Shown: piece after piece, positions 56,438 through 64,000 of the stretch
How positions within the stretch are numbered: position 1 is the first letter of the stretch
How the letters are laid out: each line of letters begins with the position of its first letter
DNA from: Paenibacillus donghaensis
GTDB lineage: Bacteria; Bacillota; Bacilli; Paenibacillales; Paenibacillaceae
Reading direction: 5' to 3'
Assembly (NCBI RefSeq): GCF_002192415.1
Contig: NZ_CP021780.1
Span: forward strand, 3,472,001-3,536,000
Length of the DNA: 64,000 nucleotides
The notes under the pieces: generated by a model
Seen by the model: only the letters and a program-made list of their open reading frames with translations
The model's database searches: none
What the model was told of the DNA's origin: nothing
Program-made: the position numbers and the translations under genes

Positions 56438-57034
56438 TTATTTGACATTTTCCCAATGAGTCCACATCTCCGGCGGATTCAGTTCGTATTTGTCATTCTC
56501 GCGGTACATAAACTGGTGCATAATAAATTCACGGCGGATGGTGGCAAAGTCCTCATGGTACGGCTTGATGAATTCATTAATCTCTTTCTCGGTATAGACT
56601 ACCCCCGGCTCCAGCTTCTCCACGAGAAATTGCAGTGCGATCAGCTTCTTCTTGTGCTGGGCAGGAATCTGTTTCAGATGGCCGTCTTTGGCGAAAAAAT
56701 TACGCAAAACCGAATCTCTGAGACTGTTCTCAGGCGATTGCTCCTCCATGCTCTGGCCTCCTTTCGCAAAGATAAACTGCAGCGAGGCATCCGAGAATTG
56801 CTGGATACACTCCGGGTTCAGCTTGAAATAGACGGTGTTCTTGTCACGTCTTTCCTTAATCATCGCCGCTTCCCGCAGCTTGGTCGCATGATGGGTTACG
56901 GTAGGCTGGGACAGATTCAGCTTCTCGGCGAGCGCCTGCCCGTTAAGCTCTTCTGTAGACAACAACAGCAGCATCCGCAAGCGGGTAGGGTCTGCCAGAG
57001 CCTTGTGATAATTCACTATTTTATCCAGCTGCAT
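56438..57034 (-). CDS. ArsR-type HTH regulator with DUF2087 domain
   Basis: A 198-residue regulator. Winged helix residues 5-90 (KALADPTRLRMLLLLSTEE, LNLSQPTVTHHATKLREA); C-terminal DUF2087 about 110-190 (VLRNFFAKDGHLKQIPAQHKKKL, REFIMHQFMYRENDKYELNP). Divergent from ypdA; a perfect palindrome at its promoter is a likely autoregulatory operator. It could control ypdA too. Confidence 0.87.
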   Translation of the reverse strand: MQLDKIVNYHKALADPTRLRMLLLLSTEELNGQALAEKLNLSQPTVTHHATKLREAAMIKERRDKNTVYFKLNPECIQQFSDASLQFIFAKGGQSMEEQSPENSLRDSVLRNFFAKDGHLKQIPAQHKKKLIALQFLVEKLEPGVVYTEKEINEFIKPYHEDFATIRREFIMHQFMYRENDKYELNPPEMWTHWENVK

Positions 57035-57098
57035 AAAGATACACTCCTAAAGTAATGAATTGCTGAGTGATATGGCATATTTAAAATCACAACATTTG

Positions 57099-57144
57099 AT
57101 TAGATATATATCTAATTATACACTAGTCAAAGGTAATCTGGCAA
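57099..57144 (-). promoter_or_regulatory. Promoter and 18-bp perfect palindromic operator
   Basis: Minus strand: -35 TTGCCA (57139-57144), 18-nt spacer, -10 TATAAT (57115-57120). The palindrome ATTAGATATATATCTAAT (57099-57116) covers the start point and is the probable site of the ArsR-type regulator. Confidence 0.75.
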
Positions 57145-57274
57145 TCTGCAGCAGCAGTTATTTAAGTCCCTTGATGGAAAAAAATCCGAAATTGGGGTAG
57201 GATTTGGGGTAGGTATTATTAGGAGTTATGGAGTTATAAAGAAAAGACAGATTTACTCGGGAGGAACCTACTGC

Positions 57275-58276
57275 ATGAAAGACGTCATCATTATCGGAGC
57301 CGGCCCCTGCGGACTATCCGCGGCCATGGAATGCCGCCGCCAGGGGCTGTCGACCCTGATTATCGAGAAGAACTTTATTGTCCATTCCATCTATCTGTAC
57401 CCGACCAATATGCAATTCTTCAGCACCACTGAGCTGCTAGAAATTGGCGGAGTCCCATTCACTTCCCCTAACGACAAGCCCTTCCGCCATGAAGCGCTCG
57501 TATACTACCGCCGCGCCGCGCAGCAGCATGAGCTGGAGATTGCCTCCTATGAGGAGGTGCTGTCAGTGGAACCAATTGAAGGCGGTGTTTATGCCGTGCA
57601 TACGGTCAATCTGCGCGGAGAGCAGCAGAAGCGCGAGGCCGCCAATATCGTCATTGCCACCGGGTACTTCGACCAGCCCAACTGGATTGGCATCCCTGGC
57701 GAAGAGCTGCCCAAGGTGTCCCATTATTTCGGGGAAGCCCATCCTTATTCCGGGATGAAGGTTGCAGTAATCGGCGGCAGCAACTCTGCGGTTGATGCCG
57801 CACTGGAGCTGGTAAGGGTTGGTGCTACCGTGGATATGGTATACCGCGGAGAGAGCATCTCGGAGAACATCAAGCCCTGGGTACGCCCTATCTTTGAGAG
57901 CATGGTCGCCAAAGAGAAGATCACGCTGCATCTGCAGTCCCGTGTCACTGAAATCACAGCCGGTTCCGTGCTGCTTACCCGCCAGAACGGTGAGACCGGA
58001 TTGCTCGATAATGACTTTGTGCTGGCCTTGACGGGTTTCCGGCCCAGCCGCACCCTGCTGGCTTCGGTAGGCGCCGAGATGGACGACAGCCTTGACAAGC
58101 CGGTCTTCAATACTGCCACCATGGAGACCACGGTGCCGGGGATCTATGTCGCCGGTGTAATCGCCTCCGGGCGCAACGCCAACGAGGTGTTCATCGAGAC
58201 CGGACGCGGGCACGGCCACTTGATTGCTAACCATATTCACGCCAGACGCCTGGCAGACAAGGAGTTGAAGCACTAA
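57275..58276 (+). CDS. ypdA: YpdA-family bacillithiol disulfide reductase
   Basis: A 333-residue FAD/NADPH enzyme reducing oxidised bacillithiol. FAD motif [15 protein letters not shown] (residues 5-19), NADPH motif [16 protein letters not shown] (about 168), and [19 protein letters not shown], typical of YpdA. CGLS Cys14 near the FAD site is the proposed catalytic residue. GGGAGGAACC precedes ATG. It suggests the host makes bacillithiol. Followed 2 nt later by a DUF441 gene. Confidence 0.92.
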   Translation: MKDVIIIGAGPCGLSAAMECRRQGLSTLIIEKNFIVHSIYLYPTNMQFFSTTELLEIGGVPFTSPNDKPFRHEALVYYRRAAQQHELEIASYEEVLSVEPIEGGVYAVHTVNLRGEQQKREAANIVIATGYFDQPNWIGIPGEELPKVSHYFGEAHPYSGMKVAVIGGSNSAVDAALELVRVGATVDMVYRGESISENIKPWVRPIFESMVAKEKITLHLQSRVTEITAGSVLLTRQNGETGLLDNDFVLALTGFRPSRTLLASVGAEMDDSLDKPVFNTATMETTVPGIYVAGVIASGRNANEVFIETGRGHGHLIANHIHARRLADKELKH

Positions 58277-58278
58277 GG

Positions 58279-58722
58279 ATGGATATGACCTCGCTGATCC
58301 TGCTGGCACTCGCCGCACTCGGTATTATCAGCAGCAACAATACGATTACCATTGCCATGCTAGTATTGCTGCTGCTGCGGGTGCTGGGTCTGCAGCAGAC
58401 TTTTCCCTGGCTGGAGAAATACGGGCTGACCATCGGCATAATCATTCTGACGATCGGGGTGATGACCCCGCTGGCCTCGGGCAGAATCTCGCTGCAAATG
58501 ATCGGCCAATCCTTTCTCCACTGGAAATCTCTGGCCGCCATCGGTATAGGCATTCTGGTCGCCTACTTGGGCGGACGCGGGGTTGTACTGATGGGCAGCC
58601 AGCCTACTGTGGTCGCCGGCCTGCTGATCGGTACGATTATTGGAGTAGCCTTCTTCAAGGGTGTCCCGGTTGGTCCGTTGATTGCCGCCGGCATTCTGTC
58701 CCTCGTGATCGGACGGATGTAG
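58279..58722 (+). CDS. DUF441 family membrane protein
   Basis: A 147-residue membrane protein with four hydrophobic segments ([56 protein letters not shown]...), DUF441/YeaL style. Coupled to ypdA by a 2-nt gap. Role unknown. Confidence 0.88.
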   Translation: MDMTSLILLALAALGIISSNNTITIAMLVLLLLRVLGLQQTFPWLEKYGLTIGIIILTIGVMTPLASGRISLQMIGQSFLHWKSLAAIGIGILVAYLGGRGVVLMGSQPTVVAGLLIGTIIGVAFFKGVPVGPLIAAGILSLVIGRM

Positions 58723-58733
58723 CTCGCACATAG

Positions 58734-58775
58734 AAACAGCCCCAAACCCGTGGATATGGGCTTGGGGCTGTTTTG
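58734..58775. terminator. Bidirectional terminator
   Basis: 12-bp arms AAACAGCCCCAA / TTGGGGCTGTTT between the convergent DUF441 and ABC genes. Confidence 0.9.
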
Positions 58776-58805
58776 TGTTATGAGGCCGGTAACTCCCTCT
58801 GCACT

Positions 58806-60554
58806 TTAACTATCCAAATGCTGCACATTAAACAGTCTGGCGTAACTTCCGTCCAGCGCCATCAGCTGCTCATGGGTACCGCGCTCACTGATCTCACCGT
58901 TCTCCATTACCACAATCTGGTCCGCATGGGTGATTGTCGACAGGCGGTGGGCCACAATCAGCGTTGTACGCTGCGAGGACAGTGACTGGAGCGCTTGCTG
59001 GATCAGATGCTCCGATTCCAGATCGAGCGCCGAGGTTGCCTCATCCAGGATGAGCACCTTGGGGTCCTTCAGGAACACTCTGGCAATCGCTACACGCTGT
59101 TTCTGTCCGCCGGACAGCTTCACTCCGCGCTCACCGACCTCGGTATCGTAGCCCTCCGGCAGCTGCATAATGAAATCATGGGCATTGGCTGCCTCGGCTG
59201 CCGCCATAATCTCCGCTTCCTCTGCCTGGGGATTGCCGAACAGAATATTATCCCGCACCGAGCCGCTGAAGAGGAAATTGTCCTGCAGCACCATGCCGAC
59301 CGTTCTGCGCAGACTCTCCTGCGTCAGCCCGCGGATATCCTGCCCGTCCACCTGCAGACTGCCCTCGGTAATATCATAGAACCGCGGGATCAGACTGATT
59401 AGCGAGGACTTTCCGCCGCCGCTCATGCCGACAAAAGCCACTGTCTGGCCCGGGTTAATGCTCAGCTCTATATTTTTCAGCACCCAGTCATTCTCCTCGT
59501 TGTACTTGAACCAGACTTTACGGAAATCAATCGCTCCCGATGGATCAATCAGCGGCTTCGCGCCAGGCTCGTCCACAATATCGTAAGGCTCCTCCAGCAG
59601 TTCCAGCACACGCTCCAGCGAAGCCGAGGCCTGGGTCAGAACGGTAGAGGAGTTGATCAGCCGCCGCAGCGGTGCATACATCCGGTCCAGATATCCGAAG
59701 AACGCCACAAAGGTTCCCAGCGTGAGGTGCCCGTTGATAACCTGGTAGCCGCCATAACCAATCACCAGCAGCGGGGCAATATCCGTCAGCGTGTTGATAA
59801 TCGCAAAGGTGATGGCATTCCAGCGGGTCTGGGCCATTGCTTTTTGCAGGAAGTGGCCGTTAATCTGCTCAAACTGCTTCTGGTCCACTTTCTCCATCGT
59901 AAAGCTGCGAATAACGGCGATTCCCTGAATCCGTTCATGCAGATACCCCTGAATCCCGGCAAGCGCCTGGGAACGGTCCTTGGTCAGCAGCTTCAGCCGC
60001 TTGTAGAGCATGCTAACGGCAATGCCATAGAATGGAAGAATCGCGATGGAAACGAGCGACAGCAACGGATTCAAATAGAACATAAACCCAAGCGCGAACA
60101 CCAGCGTGAACATGTCCAGCCAGACATTCATCATGCCGACCTCCACCAGGTTCTTGGTCTGCTCGACATCATTAATGAATCTGGAGATGGCCTCGCCCAC
60201 CTTGGTATTCTGGTAATACCGCAGCGAGAGCCGCTGCAGATGGCTGTACAGCTTGTTGCGCATGTCGAACAATACCTTGCTCGTAATCAGCTGAGCGAAA
60301 TACTGGCGGTAATATTCCACCGGTCCCCGCACCACCACGAACAGGATTAATGCACCGCCCAGAATCAGCATCAGCTGTGAGACCCGCTCCTGCGGGGTCA
60401 TGGCATTGTTCATCAGCAGGTCATCGACCACATATTTGAGAATCAGCGGCAGGGTCAGCGGGATGCTGAATTTGATCATGCCGATCATCAGCGTCAGCAC
60501 AATCCATTTCATATACGGGCGTACAAAAGGATAATAAGATTTCCAAAGTTTCAC
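58806..60554 (-). CDS. ABC exporter, fused membrane-ATPase half-transporter
   Basis: A 582-residue half-transporter: six-helix membrane domain to about 310, ATPase 335-575 with Walker A VGMSGGGKSSLISL, signature KLSGGQKQRVAIARV, and Walker B ILILDEATSALD (catalytic Glu kept), so a homodimer is plausible. It resembles YwjA/YfiB-type multidrug or lipid exporters. Substrate unknown. Confidence 0.88.
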   Translation of the reverse strand: MKLWKSYYPFVRPYMKWIVLTLMIGMIKFSIPLTLPLILKYVVDDLLMNNAMTPQERVSQLMLILGGALILFVVVRGPVEYYRQYFAQLITSKVLFDMRNKLYSHLQRLSLRYYQNTKVGEAISRFINDVEQTKNLVEVGMMNVWLDMFTLVFALGFMFYLNPLLSLVSIAILPFYGIAVSMLYKRLKLLTKDRSQALAGIQGYLHERIQGIAVIRSFTMEKVDQKQFEQINGHFLQKAMAQTRWNAITFAIINTLTDIAPLLVIGYGGYQVINGHLTLGTFVAFFGYLDRMYAPLRRLINSSTVLTQASASLERVLELLEEPYDIVDEPGAKPLIDPSGAIDFRKVWFKYNEENDWVLKNIELSINPGQTVAFVGMSGGGKSSLISLIPRFYDITEGSLQVDGQDIRGLTQESLRRTVGMVLQDNFLFSGSVRDNILFGNPQAEEAEIMAAAEAANAHDFIMQLPEGYDTEVGERGVKLSGGQKQRVAIARVFLKDPKVLILDEATSALDLESEHLIQQALQSLSSQRTTLIVAHRLSTITHADQIVVMENGEISERGTHEQLMALDGSYARLFNVQHLDS

Positions 60555-60679
60555 TAGCGGGTTACGTCCCTTCTTATTTACGAGTTGAGCTTGGATGGTT
60601 GACTTTTGCTCTCTACAATGTTTTTATAATTTTAAGTCCATACGTACGATCGCAGTACCCGAACTTCAGGAGGATAACG

Positions 60680-61192
60680 ATGTCCAGACAATTTGTGACG
60701 GAAGCGATCATGATGGTGATCTATGGCGAGTTGCTTGCGCCAGGCAATCCTGTAGAATATATAATTCCCTATATCAGCGTGATGGAATTATATGAGGTGG
60801 CAGACAGTGCCGAACCCGTCATGAACGACCCCGAGGAAGATAAATACATCCGGCCCAAGATCCGCGAGCTGATCTCCTATTTCGAGGAGCCGCTCAACGC
60901 CAAGAAGATTGACCGCTGCCTGGCTGTACCGTGGGCTAAGAGCTCAGGCATTCTGCTCGGCAGCCAGGTCCAGATCAAAATTATCAACAGCATTGATACA
61001 GCTCCCTACGGCGAAACCTTTGACCGGATCGAGACGGAGATGCTGCTGATCTCGCAGCGCGAGAAGGTGCCGATCCTGACAGACCAATCCGAGCTGATCC
61101 GGCGTATCTTTGAAGGCAGCGTGCCTGTCCAGGTATATGATGTAGATGATTTCGAATATGCCATGGAAGAGAAATCCCGCAATCCAATCTGA
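60680..61192 (+). CDS. Conserved Paenibacillus-type protein
   Basis: A 170-residue protein starting MSRQFVTEAIMMVIYGELL; ATG 60680 chosen behind CAGGAGGATAACG, the longer frame lacks a site. Soluble, with ERRIFEGSVPVQVYDVDDF-like acidic end. Some databases label such proteins ADP-heptose synthase without good reason; function unknown. Confidence 0.7.
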   Translation: MSRQFVTEAIMMVIYGELLAPGNPVEYIIPYISVMELYEVADSAEPVMNDPEEDKYIRPKIRELISYFEEPLNAKKIDRCLAVPWAKSSGILLGSQVQIKIINSIDTAPYGETFDRIETEMLLISQREKVPILTDQSELIRRIFEGSVPVQVYDVDDFEYAMEEKSRNPI

Positions 61193-61197
61193 TATTT

Positions 61198-61232
61198 CAC
61201 AAAAGCCCTGCCTTGCGGCGAGGGCTTTTGTG
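61198..61232. terminator. Bidirectional terminator
   Basis: 12-bp arms CACAAAAGCCCT / AGGGCTTTTGTG between the convergent 60680 and 61254 genes. Confidence 0.9.
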
Positions 61233-61253
61233 CGTTCAAGCAAACCTAAGCTG

Positions 61254-61574
61254 CTATAATCCGGAGGTACTCTCAGCTGCTGGTATTTCTGTGTAAATGT
61301 ACGCTATGTCATCCTCAGCTTCAGAATAGTTGATCAGCAGGCTGTAGCCCTCCATGTACCACAAGTCCTGTTCCTCCATGTAGAATACGATTCCCTCCTG
61401 CCTCACCTCGACCGCCGGCCCGCCCGGCTTCTCAACCATAATGCCGAGCGAGAATCCGGGGTGAAGCCCGCCTCCGGAGCTGTATCTGGGAAATAGACGG
61501 ATGTACTCTCCGTTATCCAGGCCAAGCTCTCTTTTGAACCAGGCTGCCGCTGGTTGGCTAATCTCCATAGTCAT
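61254..61574 (-). CDS. HesB/YneR-like protein
   Basis: A 106-residue protein; ATG 61574 behind AAAAGGAG. TMEISQPAAAWFKRELGLDNGEYIRLFPRYSSGG and GFSLGIMVEKPG match HesB-like proteins, but the Cys triad of IscA-type scaffolds is absent, as in the YneR subgroup. Role unknown. Confidence 0.82.
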   Translation of the reverse strand: MTMEISQPAAAWFKRELGLDNGEYIRLFPRYSSGGGLHPGFSLGIMVEKPGGPAVEVRQEGIVFYMEEQDLWYMEGYSLLINYSEAEDDIAYIYTEIPAAESTSGL

Positions 61575-61673
61575 CTTTGTTTCAACTCCTTTTTCTGCTT
61601 TTATCATACTGAAATTATGGCTTGATTCCAAATGGGCTAAGCCGCATAACTGAATTCCCCCTAAAATTAAGGT

Positions 61674-61703
61674 TTGACAATTTCTTGAGCAGAGTGATAA
61701 ACT
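61674..61703 (+). promoter_or_regulatory. Promoter of the bmrC leader
   Basis: -35 TTGACA (61674-61679) with GATAAA (16-nt spacer) or TAAACT (18-nt spacer, 61698-61703), 60-70 nt upstream of the leader peptide frame. Confidence 0.65.
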
Positions 61704-61761
61704 CTGAACATAACGAATCGTCTTGAAGTTATTACCAAATTATTTGAAAGGGGTGAGCTAG

Positions 61762-61854
61762 GTGTTTAATCCATCAAAGAACCTTTACTTTACCATTGCC
61801 GGCAGTTGCACACAACCAAATACCGAAGCAGCCCGAGTGGTGGAACCTTCCTGA
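61762..61854 (+). CDS. 30-residue leader peptide of the exporter gene
   Basis: GTG at 61762 follows AAAGGGGTGAG. The frame MFNPSKNLYFTIAGSCTQ... of 30 residues stops at 61852-61854, 55 nt before the antiterminator arm. Bacillus subtilis bmrCD is preceded by a leader peptide gene, bmrB, whose translation governs transcription attenuation; the layout here is the same although the peptide need not be homologous. Confidence 0.6.
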   Translation: MFNPSKNLYFTIAGSCTQPNTEAARVVEPS

Positions 61855-61861
61855 ATTCGTT

Positions 61862-61992
61862 GCGGTGATGTAAATACCGTCACCCTTCAGAACACGAAAG
61901 TCTCTCCCATGCCTGGTGCTGCCCTAGCATCGTGCGCATGATAAGCTGTAAACTACAGGCATATCGTCCGTTTTCGGATGATATGCCTTTTC
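61862..61992 (+). terminator. Attenuator: terminator with competing antiterminator
   Basis: Terminator AGGCATATCGTCCG-TTTT-CGGATGATATGCCT (61957-61988) with T4. Its 5' arm CAGGCAT (61956-61962) can instead pair with ATGCCTG (61909-61915), so the two forms exclude each other. A hairpin GGTGA/TCACC (61864-61884) lies between the peptide stop and the antiterminator. A ribosome stalled on the leader frame could shift the balance. Confidence 0.72.
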
Positions 61993-62079
61993 TGTGTGTT
62001 TGCGGATAGACTGGTTTCTGCTTCACGTTCTATCACATCTTAAGCCGACAATGACTACAAACCGAAAGAAGGGATTTAC

Positions 62080-63825
62080 TTGTTCTCCGTTCTCCGCAAT
62101 CTCGGCTGGTTCTTCCGCCGCGAGAAAAAACGCTACATGATTGGACTTGTTTTATTGATTGTAGTAGGTGTACTTGAGCTTCTCCCCCCGCGTCTGCTGG
62201 GCAATGCGATTGATGATATTGTGCGCGGCTCCATCACGGGAACGTCTCTGGTAAGGTACATCGGACTTATTGTGCTGCTCCTGCTCATTATTTACTGGCT
62301 CTCCTACATATGGATGCACAAGCTGTTCGGCGGCTCCAATCTGGTGGAGCGGCTGCTGCGCTCACGGTTCATGAATCATTTGATGGTCATGACCCCTTCC
62401 TTTTTTGAACGCAACCGCACCGGTGATCTGATGGCCCGTGCCACCAATGATATCCGCGCCGTATCGGCAACGGTCGGCTTCGGGATGCTGACGCTGGTTG
62501 ACTCTACCGTCTACCTCTCGGTAGTTCTGCTGGCGATGGGTTTCCTGGTCAGCTGGAAGCTTACACTGGCGGCGGTGCTGCCGCTGCCGATGATTGCTGT
62601 GGCCATGATTTTCTACGGCAGAGCCATTCATGACCGCTACAGTCTGGCCCAGGATGCCTTCGGCGATATGAATGACCAGGTGCTGGAGTCGGTCTCCGGG
62701 GTGCGGGTCATCCGCGCCTATGTCCAGGAACGCCTGGATGAGAAACGTTTCAGTGACATTACCGAAGATGTGTACCGCAAAAATATGGCCGTAGCCCGGG
62801 TAGACGCCTTCTTCGAGCCGACCATCCGTTTATTCGTTGGGATGAGTTATATTATCGGTTTGACTTACGGGATCTACCTTGTGTTCCGCAATCAAATCAC
62901 GCTGGGTGACCTGGTGTCGTTCAATATGTATCTCGGTATGATTGTATGGCCGATGTTCGCCATCGGCGAGCTGATCAATATTATGCAGCGCGGCAACGCT
63001 TCCCTGGAGCGGATTGATGAGACGGTGAATACCCGTCCGGATGTCCAGGATGCAGTTAGTCCGGTTCAGATTAAGGACCCGGCAGACATCGAATTTAAGA
63101 ATGTAACGTTCCGTTATCCAACCTCGACGATCGATAATCTGTCGGGAGTAAGCCTGTCCCTCTCCCAGGGTCAGACGCTTGGGATCGTCGGCCGTACCGG
63201 CAGCGGTAAATCGACATTGCTGAAGCAGCTGCTGCATGAATACCCGACCGGGTCGGGAGATATCCTGTTCTCGGGTGTGCCGATTGAGCAGATTGCCCTG
63301 GACCGTCTGCACAGCTGGATGGGTTATGTGCCGCAGGAACAGATTCTTTTCTCCAAAACTGTACGCCAGAACATCCAGTTCGGCCTCGACAACGCTGACG
63401 ATGATACGATTCTTGAAGCGATCTCGGCAGCGGCTTTCCGCAGCGATCTGGTGACCTTGTCCGACGGACTGGACACCCTGGTCGGTGAACGCGGCGTCTC
63501 GTTGTCCGGCGGACAGAAGCAGCGTGTCTCGCTCTCCAGAGCCTTCATCTCGAATCCGGATATCCTGATTCTGGACGATGCCCTCTCTGCCGTTGACGCA
63601 CGTACGGAAGCACAGATCATCGAGAATATCCGCCAGGAGCGCGCTGGCAAAACAACCTTAATCTCCACGCACCGCCTCTCGGCGGTGGAGCATGCCGACC
63701 TGATTATTGTGCTGGATAACGGTCTAATCACCGAACGCGGCACACATCAAGAGCTGCTTAATCAAGGCGGCTGGTATCGCGAGCAGTATGAGCGCCAGCA
63801 GGTGGAGAATAAACTGACGGAATAA
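62080..63825 (+). CDS. bmrC: BmrC-like heterodimeric multidrug ABC exporter subunit
   Basis: A 581-residue half-transporter with TTG start, very close in start (MFSVLRNLGWFF) and membrane part (MHKLFGGSNLVERLLRSRFM, NRTGDLMARATNDI) to YheI/BmrC of B. subtilis as I recall it. ATPase: GRTGSGKSTLLKQL, LSGGQKQRVSLSR and Walker B ILDDALSAVD, with Asp where the catalytic Glu is expected, i.e. the degenerate site of a heterodimer. The partner (BmrD) should lie beyond 64,000. Confidence 0.87.
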   Translation: MFSVLRNLGWFFRREKKRYMIGLVLLIVVGVLELLPPRLLGNAIDDIVRGSITGTSLVRYIGLIVLLLLIIYWLSYIWMHKLFGGSNLVERLLRSRFMNHLMVMTPSFFERNRTGDLMARATNDIRAVSATVGFGMLTLVDSTVYLSVVLLAMGFLVSWKLTLAAVLPLPMIAVAMIFYGRAIHDRYSLAQDAFGDMNDQVLESVSGVRVIRAYVQERLDEKRFSDITEDVYRKNMAVARVDAFFEPTIRLFVGMSYIIGLTYGIYLVFRNQITLGDLVSFNMYLGMIVWPMFAIGELINIMQRGNASLERIDETVNTRPDVQDAVSPVQIKDPADIEFKNVTFRYPTSTIDNLSGVSLSLSQGQTLGIVGRTGSGKSTLLKQLLHEYPTGSGDILFSGVPIEQIALDRLHSWMGYVPQEQILFSKTVRQNIQFGLDNADDDTILEAISAAAFRSDLVTLSDGLDTLVGERGVSLSGGQKQRVSLSRAFISNPDILILDDALSAVDARTEAQIIENIRQERAGKTTLISTHRLSAVEHADLIIVLDNGLITERGTHQELLNQGGWYREQYERQQVENKLTE

Positions 63826-63836
63826 AGCGGTTTACT

Positions 63837-64000
63837 ATGAAGATACTGCTGCGGGGCTTTGCTCCGCAAAACTTAGCGTATGCTTCCGAAGCGAGTTTTG
63901 CTATGAAGATACTGCTGTGGGGCTTTGCTCCGCAAAACTTAGCGTATGCTTCCGAAGCGAGTTTTGCTATGAAGATACTGCTGTGGGGCTTTGCTCCGCA
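63837..64000 (+). repeat. 66-bp tandem repeats with open frame, runs off window
   Basis: Two full units (from 63837 and 63903) and part of a third from 63969, period 66 bp, nearly identical (one C/T difference in CTGCTGYGGGG). Because 66 is a multiple of 3, frame ATGAAGATACTG stays open and encodes repeated MKILLxGFAPQNLAYASEAS. Each unit holds inverted repeats GCGGGGC/GCTCCGC and CAAAACT/AGTTTTG. It lies between bmrC and its expected partner gene. Confidence 0.85.

Noticed and set aside
63837-64000. 66-bp repeats as CRISPR or as a transposon end
   Set aside because: Units are directly adjacent without spacers and have no transposase or terminal repeats in view.

Overview
The window is a genomic fragment of a Bacillales bacterium, most likely Paenibacillus. 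This is an inference: the flanking chromosome carries a YpdA-type bacillithiol disulfide reductase, RsgA, a DUF441 membrane protein and a BmrC-type ABC exporter, and stalk-domain and LytTR small proteins are common in that genus. About 50.4 kb, from base 1 to about 50,430, is the right-hand part of a large prophage of a long-tailed siphovirus with an HK97-type capsid. The other prophage end lies left of base 1. The remaining 13.5 kb is host chromosome.

Left prophage part (1-8.9 kb): a leftward early operon runs from a repressor-controlled promoter at about 7.5 kb through a Cro-like regulator, a ParB-like protein, small hypothetical genes, an SbcC-like ATPase, RecT and a RecE-like nuclease, i.e. 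a RecET-type recombination module. The rightward CI/LexA-type repressor faces it. Operators built from the half-site GTGTCT lie between them. An S24-domain-only protein and a second small HTH gene follow.

Accessory part (9-19.9 kb): genes in both orientations, separated by good bidirectional terminators and several with their own promoter. They include a LytTR-like regulator, an Ltp-like superinfection-exclusion candidate, a LexA-DNA-binding/YolD operon with a LexA-box-like site, homing-endonuclease-associated repeat proteins, an XRE + DUF2325 operon, a gene with ACGGA-repeat operators, an ATP-dependent DNA ligase, a RES-domain (putative NAD+-degrading) operon, a probable relic of a type I toxin locus with its antisense RNA, and a stalk-domain secreted protein. 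These are the best places to look for undescribed phage-defence or lysogenic-conversion functions.

Late part (19.9-41.6 kb, leftward): terminase small and large subunits, portal, ClpP-like prohead protease, capsid, connectors, tail proteins with a programmed -1 frameshift in the tail assembly chaperone, tape measure, Dit, fibre and adhesin genes, then XhlA/amidase/holin and, unusually, the Tal-like tail protein after the lysis genes. A likely cos region and HNH gene lie beside the terminase. From 42.3 to 48.6 kb there is a leftward cluster of small hypothetical genes with a tRNA-like element in it. At 48.7-50.4 kb an HTH gene and a large serine integrase run rightward into the attachment site, which interrupts an ABC-transporter substrate-binding lipoprotein gene.

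Host flank (50.4-64 kb): the truncated lipoprotein gene, small hypothetical genes, azoreductase, rsgA, an HAD hydrolase, an ArsR/DUF2087 regulator with a perfect palindromic operator, ypdA with a DUF441 gene, an ABC exporter, a HesB-like protein, and a bmrC-like exporter gene preceded by a leader peptide and a terminator/antiterminator attenuator. The window ends in 66-bp tandem repeats that keep an open reading frame.
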